Below, in pieces: positions 58,062 to 64,000 of a stretch of 64,000 nt of DNA. Numbering within the stretch: position 1 is the first letter of the stretch; each line of letters begins with the position of its first letter. The notes under the pieces are model-generated. The model was not told the DNA's origin and made no database searches. It saw only the letters and a program-made list of their open reading frames with translations. The translations under genes were made by a program, and so were the position numbers. Source of the DNA: Sipunculus nudus (taxonomy: Eukaryota > Annelida > Sipuncula > Golfingiida > Sipunculidae). The stretch is from NCBI GenBank assembly GCA_026874595.1, contig CM049306.1, positions 64,612,019 through 64,676,018 of the forward strand, given 5' to 3'.

Positions 58062-60145
58062 CAAATGGCCCATGGGCCATGACGCTCAGCTAAATTTGAC
58101 TGGGTGCTCATTTCTTTTATTATTGTTATATATAGTCTGTGAGAATAGCCTATGGCTTATATTGAAAAATCGACAGAAAATAAAAATTTCAGGATTCATA
58201 GGAGACCTGCCCAGGACCCCCCTGGATTTCACAATAGAGGGTTTCAAGAAAAATGGATACAATTAGTACCCTGTCTGTCTGGGTGCACATAATCATGTTT
58301 CTGGTCCATAGCTCACAGAATATAGGTCACCATGACCCAATTTCAGGTTTCTACGGAGAATTGCCAAGGACTTCCCTGAATGTCTAGTTAGAAGAAATTA
58401 GGGCTAATGAATACAAATTGTGCCCTGTCTGACTGTTAAAAATCATGCTTCTGGCCAGTAGAACCTTCCTGGCTTTTGTGTTAGAAGATTCTGGACTTCA
58501 CAGACACCATATGTGCCTATCTGACATTCACAGTGCTCACATGACATCTTTTTCCTATAGGTTGCAGAATATAGGTCACCATGATCTAATTTTATGTTTC
58601 CAAAGACACTTGCCTAGGACCAACCTGGATGTCATTATATAAGATTCTAGGCCTAATGGATACAATTTGTGCCCAGTCTCTCTTGGTGCTCAAAACCATT
58701 TTTCAGCCCATAGGTCACAGAAAATAGGTCACCATGACCTTCTTTCAGGTTTCCAAGGACATTTGCCTAGGACCTCCCTGAATTTTATGTTAGACAGTTC
58801 TAGGCCTAATGGATACAATTTGTGCCACATGCATCTGACAGTCTGGGTGCTCAAAATCATGTTTTTGGTTCATAAGTGCAAAATATAGGTTTCAGTGACC
58901 TAATTTTAGGTTTCCTAGTACATTTGCCTAGGAACTCCATGAATGTTATGTTAGAAAATTCCAGGCCCAAAAAATACAATTAGTGCCTCATCTAACTATC
59001 TTGGTGCTCAAACCATTTTTCAGCCCATAGGTCACAGAATATAGGTCACGATAACCTACTTTCCAAGGACATTTGCCTAGGAACTCCCTGAATTTTATGT
59101 TAGAAGGTTCTAGGCCTAATGGATACAATTTGTGCCATATCTGATTGTCTGGGTACTCAAAATCATGTTTTCAGTTCATAGGTGCAAAATATAGGTTTCA
59201 GTGACCTAATTTCAGGTTCCCAAGGATATTTGCCAAGGACATCTCAGAATGTTACATTAGAAGATTCTAGGCCTAACAGATACAATTTGTTCCCTGTCTG
59301 ACTTTCTGGGTGCTCAAAATCATGTTTTCGGCCCATAGGTCACAAAATATAGGTCACCGTGACCTAATTTCAGGATTACAAGGGTATTTGCCTAGAACCT
59401 CCCAGAAGATTCTAGGCCTAACAGATAAGATTTGTCCCCATCTGACATTCAGGGTGTTCATATGGCATCTTTTTCCTATAGATCTCAGAATATAGGTCAC
59501 AGTTACCTAATTTTAGGTTTCCAAGGACATTTGCCTAAGCACACCCTAAATGTAATGTTGGAGGATTCTAGGCCTAATGGATACAATTTGTGCCCCATCT
59601 GACTGTTTGGGTGCCCAAAATAAAGTTTTTTTCGGCCTGTAGGTCACAAAATATAGGTCACCATGACCTAATTTCAGGTTTAACAGGAGATTAACCTAGA
59701 AACTCCCAAGAAATTGTGTAAGAAGATTCTAGGCCTAACAGATATTATTTGTCCCCATCTGAAATTCAGGGTGCTCTTATGACATCTTTTCCCTATAGGT
59801 CGCAAAATATAGGTCAAAGTGACCTAATTTCAGGTTTCCAAAGACATTTGCCTATGACCTCCCTAAATGTCTTGTTAGAGGATTCCAGTCCAAATGGATA
59901 CAACATGTGCCCCGTCTGACTGTCTGGGTGCTCAAAATCATGTTTTCGGCCCGTAGGTAAAAAAAATAGGTCACTATGACCTAATTTCAGGTTTCCAAGG
60001 AGATTTGCCTAGGAACTCCCTGGCTGTACAATTAGAAGTTTCTAGGTCTAACAGTTACGATTTGTGCCCTGTTAACGGACGGCCGGACAGACGCTGGACA
60101 AAAGGTGATCGCTAGAGCTCAGATGATTTACAGTCAGCTGAGCTG
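58062..60145. mobile_element. Family-A element with 11-unit, 155-bp tandem core
   Basis: The left end is CAAATGGCCCATGGGCCATG (palindrome GGCCCATGGGCC) with ACGCTCAGCT. The right end is ACAGTCAGCTGAGCTGAAAA after an ACGG-like tract (60076-60095). The core is about eleven units of 145-160 bases, starting near 58324, 58575, 58727, 58884, 59042, 59191, 59349, 59494, 59655, 59811 and 59969. Each has ATAGGTCAC, TTTCAGGTTTCC, GATTCTAGGCCTAA and ACAATTTGTGCCC. It lies in the intron of the dehydrogenase. Core length is close to that of bivalve pearl elements. No ORF. Confidence 0.75.
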
Positions 60146-60568
60146 AAAACTCAACCTCCCTGATGATATGGACTCTTTGGATGCATTAACTGTCACACTT
60201 TAAACAAATATACTAATGCAACTAACCTGACAAAATATGAGTTTAAGGCTATAAAAGTTAAGGATTGTAGGCCATGTTGAAGAGTTATGATAGGTTTCCA
60301 ATGGAACACTGTGGTTTATTTGCTTCATTTCTTGAAGGAACAAAGTCACTTTGAGAGGTTAGGAGAACTATATAAAACTATATGTCAAATTTCTTATAAA
60401 AAATTCCAACAGTGTCAAAACATGCCTGTCTAATGGACAGATGACTACCAGTGGAACATAGCCATAGAAAGGCTAACTACAGTAAGCTCAGCTAAAAAAA
60501 TATGAAGCTGAATTATTTGAAATCTGTAAAATAACAAAGATATTCCATGTTTAAAATATACTACAAAC
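60146..60568. repeat. Diverged family-A tail fragment
   Basis: Ends at about 60500 with CAGTAAGCTCAGCTAAAAAA, a decayed family-A right end. Upstream text (TTCCAATGGAACAC, TTCTTGAAGGAACAAAGTC) resembles the block preceding 6460. No gene. Confidence 0.5.
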
Positions 60569-60754
60569 CTGTTCCCTCCATTCTATGGCTCAGTTCTCTG
60601 GAGAACAGGACATTGCAGAGTTTAGTATCAGCATAGCACATGCCAATACGGTAGTATTTCTCACTGTTCAGGTTTTCAAAGTCAATGACACCAGCTCTGT
60701 GTATGGAAGAGGATGTGTTCACTACTCGGCTAGGAGCAGACTTCTTTAACTTAT
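60569..60754 (-). CDS. Retinol-dehydrogenase-like SDR, catalytic exon
   Basis: 186-bp exon, acceptor TTTTTTCCAG just above 60754 and donor GTTTGTAG just below 60569. It encodes KLKKSAPSRVVNTSSSIHRA, VIDFENLNSEKYYRIG and CYADTKLCNVLFSRELSH. This matches the SDR core: the RVVNTSS strand with the catalytic Ser, and YADTK as the catalytic YxxxK. LNSEK and NVLFSREL are typical of RDH11-14 enzymes. Phase is two bases in and one base out, fitting the 54320-54429 exon. The N-terminal cofactor-binding part (TGxxxGxG) must lie beyond the right edge or in unrecognised exons. No stop or frameshift is seen in either exon, so the gene may be active. Exact orthology cannot be judged. Confidence 0.88.
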
Positions 60755-61267
60755 CTGGAAAAAAAATAATTTATCTTGCCCATGATTCATATCTCCATTT
60801 TTCCAGGGCTCAACATTAATTTTCGAAAATATTTGACCAGTAGAGCAAGTACCTGCTAGCTTTTATTTGCCTTACTTGACTTCTAACTCGTCCTTCAAAA
60901 ATCAGAGATTGCAGCAACAAGCACAATTTAAAGTGTGTTCTACATGATTATTCTGCAAAGGAAAACATGTTCAAACTTTTGTTTGTTAATGATATTTTTC
61001 TTTTGAATTTGCACAGATAAACATACGGGTAATTTCAGATAAAGGTATAAACTTTATGATTTCAAATCTCCAAGAAAGAAAATGGTTAACTGAACATAAG
61101 TTAAGATTCAGGCCTGTGGGTAAAGTTTATGCTGGATCCACAATTCAAAATTGTCAGTGACATTTTTTGTTCAAACTTTGCAGAATGAAGGAGTGGGTCT
61201 CTGCAGCAAGGAACCTGTTGGTCATGGCACTCGACAGCTACAATTAACTATGACAATATTTTATAAA
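60755..61267. other. Intron or spacer with hAT-like end
   Basis: CAGGGCTCAACATTAATTTT near 60806 resembles a common hAT-type terminus. Otherwise nothing recognised up to the family-A end at 61268. Confidence 0.45.
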
Positions 61268-64000
61268 TAGGGACCCATGGGTCTACACGCTCAGCTGAAT
61301 TTGTTAAAAAGGATAATTTTAAGAGATTTTACAAACAAGGCCTACAGGCCTAATGCGACCTGTGCAAAGTTTGGGAGTATGAATGGAGGTTTATTTTTTA
61401 AATTTTATTTTGATCCTCTTATGTCCTGCATATCTACTTTAGTCATTATGATTTCAGCAAAATGGACGTTTCGGACCTGCAAGTCTAGACTAAGACATTA
61501 TAAAACTAGAATACGGGTAGTCTACAAGCGACTACATGTATCCGCAGAAATCAGAGTGGGACGGGTGAAGTGAGGCATGGATTGAGTGGCAAGGGGAAAT
61601 AGAGTGAGGTGTGTTGCATATTAGCATGGATGTCTGCAGCCGATATGTGTATGAAGGTTGCGCCACCTACCACCAAATCCAGAAAGCTGTCCAAGTTGTA
61701 TACATATGCAATATTTTTGGCAGATAAGTCAAACCACTACTTGTATATGAGTGATTTAACCCCACAGCAGACAAACAGAAAGACATTGTGCAAAAATGGT
61801 GGCAGGAGGCACCACCAATCTTGTGTATCATTAAGAGCTATGTGAGATCTATACACATGCAATATTTCAGGGGGATGTGTCAAACCAGTCCTGAGATATA
61901 AGCCTGAATGTCTGCAGTGTAAAACATAAATGGAGGTGGCGCCACCTGCCAAAAATTGAGAAAGCTATCAAAGATGTAAAAACATGCAAAATTTTAGGCA
62001 GATAAGTCAAACCACTACTGAGATATGAGTGATTTTAGCCCACAGCAGACAAACAGATGGACACTGTGCATAAATGGTTTCAGATGGCACCTCCAGTTTT
62101 GTGTATGATAAAATGCTATGTGAGATCTATACAATAGCAAAATTTCAGGAGGATACAACAAACCAATCCTGAGATATAAGCCTGGATGTCTGCAGCTTAA
62201 ACATAAATGTAGGAGGCGCCACCTGCCACAAAATCCAGAAAGCTATCTAAGATGTATAAACCTGCAAAATTTCAGGTGGATAAGTCAAACCACTGCTGAG
62301 ATATGAGTGATTTTATCCCACGGCAGACAAACAGACGGATGCTGTGCACAAATGGTTACAGGAGGTGTGACCAGTTTTGCTTCTGATGAAGAGCTATGTG
62401 AGATCTATACACATGCAAAATTTTGGCCCAATCAAACGGTTCCCAAGATATGAGCTTGAATGTCTGCAGCATTAACGTGAATGTAAGTGGCACCACCTGT
62501 CATAAAATCAAGTAAGCTACCCAGGATGTATACACATGCAAAATTCCAGGTAGATAAGTCAAACCACTGCCGAGATATGAGTCATTTATCCCAAGCCAGA
62601 TGAACAGATGGACGCTGTGCAAAAATGGTTGCAGGTGGCGCCACCAGTTTTGCGTATGATGAAGAGCCAAGTGAGATCTGTAAAAATACAAATTTTGGCC
62701 CAATCAGTCAAACGGTTCCCAAGATATAAGCTTGGATGTATGCAGCATTATTGTGAATGTAAGTGGCGCCACCAGTCATAAAAATCAAGAAATCTATTAG
62801 GGATGTTTACACCTGCAAAATTTCAGGTGGATAAGTCCAACCAATGCAGAGATATGATGCTAGCTCCTGCCCTTTTTGAGATAGCTATGAAACATGACGC
62901 CTGACGGAAGACAGACAATGCCACACCATCGCATAAGCTCACAGATTCGCTAAAAATGTAAAACAAATTTTTTCAAAGTTAAAAGATATAGTTCCAATAG
63001 TTCTTATATGGGCATTCTGCATCTAGACGATGTGTCTAGACGTCTAGACACAGTGACGTCTGGACACATTGTCTAGACACCAGACAGAGCCAGGTCAGTT
63101 GCCATGGTAATGTCTGGACCCCACCTGGTTGTACTGAGTGACCTCTTGACTTGGCTTCTGAAACTCAGCATGTTGTCAAATCTGTTTTCAAACACATAAA
63201 GCCTTTTCAATTGGCTACACTACTTTTTTAAAGCTGCATTTATCCAATCTATTCTTATAAAACTGGCAGAACCATACACCAGAATCATTCTTGTAACGTT
63301 TAAACCAATCAGCTCAACAGTTTCATCATAAAACAGTGTATAAGCTAGAAGAGTCTAAAATTACATTTTTGCTTGTAAAAACAAATCAATGTAGGTGGTG
63401 CCACCAACACCTCAATTTTGGATATTACATATGTGACAAACAATGGCATAAAATTTGGTGATGATAGCTCTAGCCGTTTCTGAGACTGAAATTTTAGTGT
63501 GCTTTTTGGACAGATGGTTAGTTTAACCTCCTGTAACTCGGCCAAAAATCTTCAAACTGGAACCATTCGAACAAACTTGAAAGAGATTGTTCAAGAGAGC
63601 ATTTCTGAGAAATATGGGACAATTTGGCTTTTTTAGCTTTTTCCCTATAAAATTTAAGAAAATGCAGTTAGAAAAAAATATACAAAATCCAATAGAGTTT
63701 TTCAGATGACTGGTTATTTGCAAAAAATTTGGTGATGCTAGCTCCTGCCGTTTTTGAGTTAGCTATGGTTAACGTACAGACGACGGACAATGCCGCACCA
63801 TCACATAAGCTCACAGGTTCGCTAAAAAGGCCGATGCAGGTGGCGCCACCAATTCCTCAATTTCAGATATGACTCATGTGACCAACATAAGCATAAAATT
63901 TGGTGATGATAGCTCCAGCCGTTTCTGAGATTGTAATTTTAGTATGCTTTTTTGGACAGATGAATATGTTCAACTTCTGAGATTGTAAATTTAGTATGCT
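61268..64000. mobile_element. Family-A left end with nested family-B and family-C repeats
   Basis: A family-A left end (GGGACCCATGGGTC at about 61270, then CGCTCAGCTG) is interrupted at 61336 by a family-B left end (CAAGGCCTACAGGCC). Family-C type core units with GGTGGCGCCACC run 61650-62850. Family-B right ends occur at 62952 and 63824, implying at least two nested copies. A TCTAGACA palindrome cluster is at 63020-63082. A further GGTGGCGCCACC unit at 63840 continues past the edge, so the outermost element is not closed in the window. Confidence 0.6.

Noticed and set aside
1-64000. tRNA and rRNA genes
   Set aside because: No cloverleaf with A and B boxes and no rRNA-like stretch was noticed by eye; a covariance-model scan would be needed to exclude them.

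Overview
The window is AT-rich, gene-poor eukaryotic DNA from a repeat-saturated animal genome. A mollusc or another lophotrochozoan fits best. The dominant repeats have the layout described for the bivalve 'pearl' / Helentron-associated elements: AA-type targets, a terminal palindrome, subterminal inverted repeats, ACGG microsatellite and a tandem core. A DIRS-like retroelement, a Mutator-like element, TTAA-flanked elements and a spliced SDR gene also fit. The host assignment is inference; there is no marker gene to test it.

Layout. 1-1345: core repeats of the pearl-like families. 1346-6592: long repeat blocks ending in an ACGG tract and the family-A terminus. 6587-11252: a 5'-truncated DIRS/Ngaro-like retroelement with a zinc-knuckle remnant, intact RT-RNase H, a frameshifted tyrosine recombinase, a hairpin minisatellite and a split direct repeat. 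11253-16390: AT-rich, nothing coding. 16391-25058: a large nested family-A element. 25346-29201: a long-TIR element enclosing a broken MULE-type transposase. 30026-37017: four TIR elements in a row, the last carrying a PHD-like zinc-finger fragment. 37018-41580: little recognisable. 41581-52203: one relic gene of an unnamed invertebrate family, cut into three pieces by two pearl-like insertions, the second of which contains a further insertion. 52919-60754: two exons of a minus-strand retinol-dehydrogenase-like gene, with element-filled introns. 61268-64000: more nested family-A and family-B repeats.

Only the dehydrogenase looks like a host gene. Everything else recognisable is mobile DNA or its debris. 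The strongest theme is a modular repeat system. Families A, B and C have different ends but share a core unit centred on the palindrome GGTGGCGCCACC followed by similarly spaced A/T-rich motifs. The families insert into one another so exactly that pre-insertion sequence can be read across the joins.

Boundaries and family names were made by eye. Alignment, hairpin folding and database searches were not possible.
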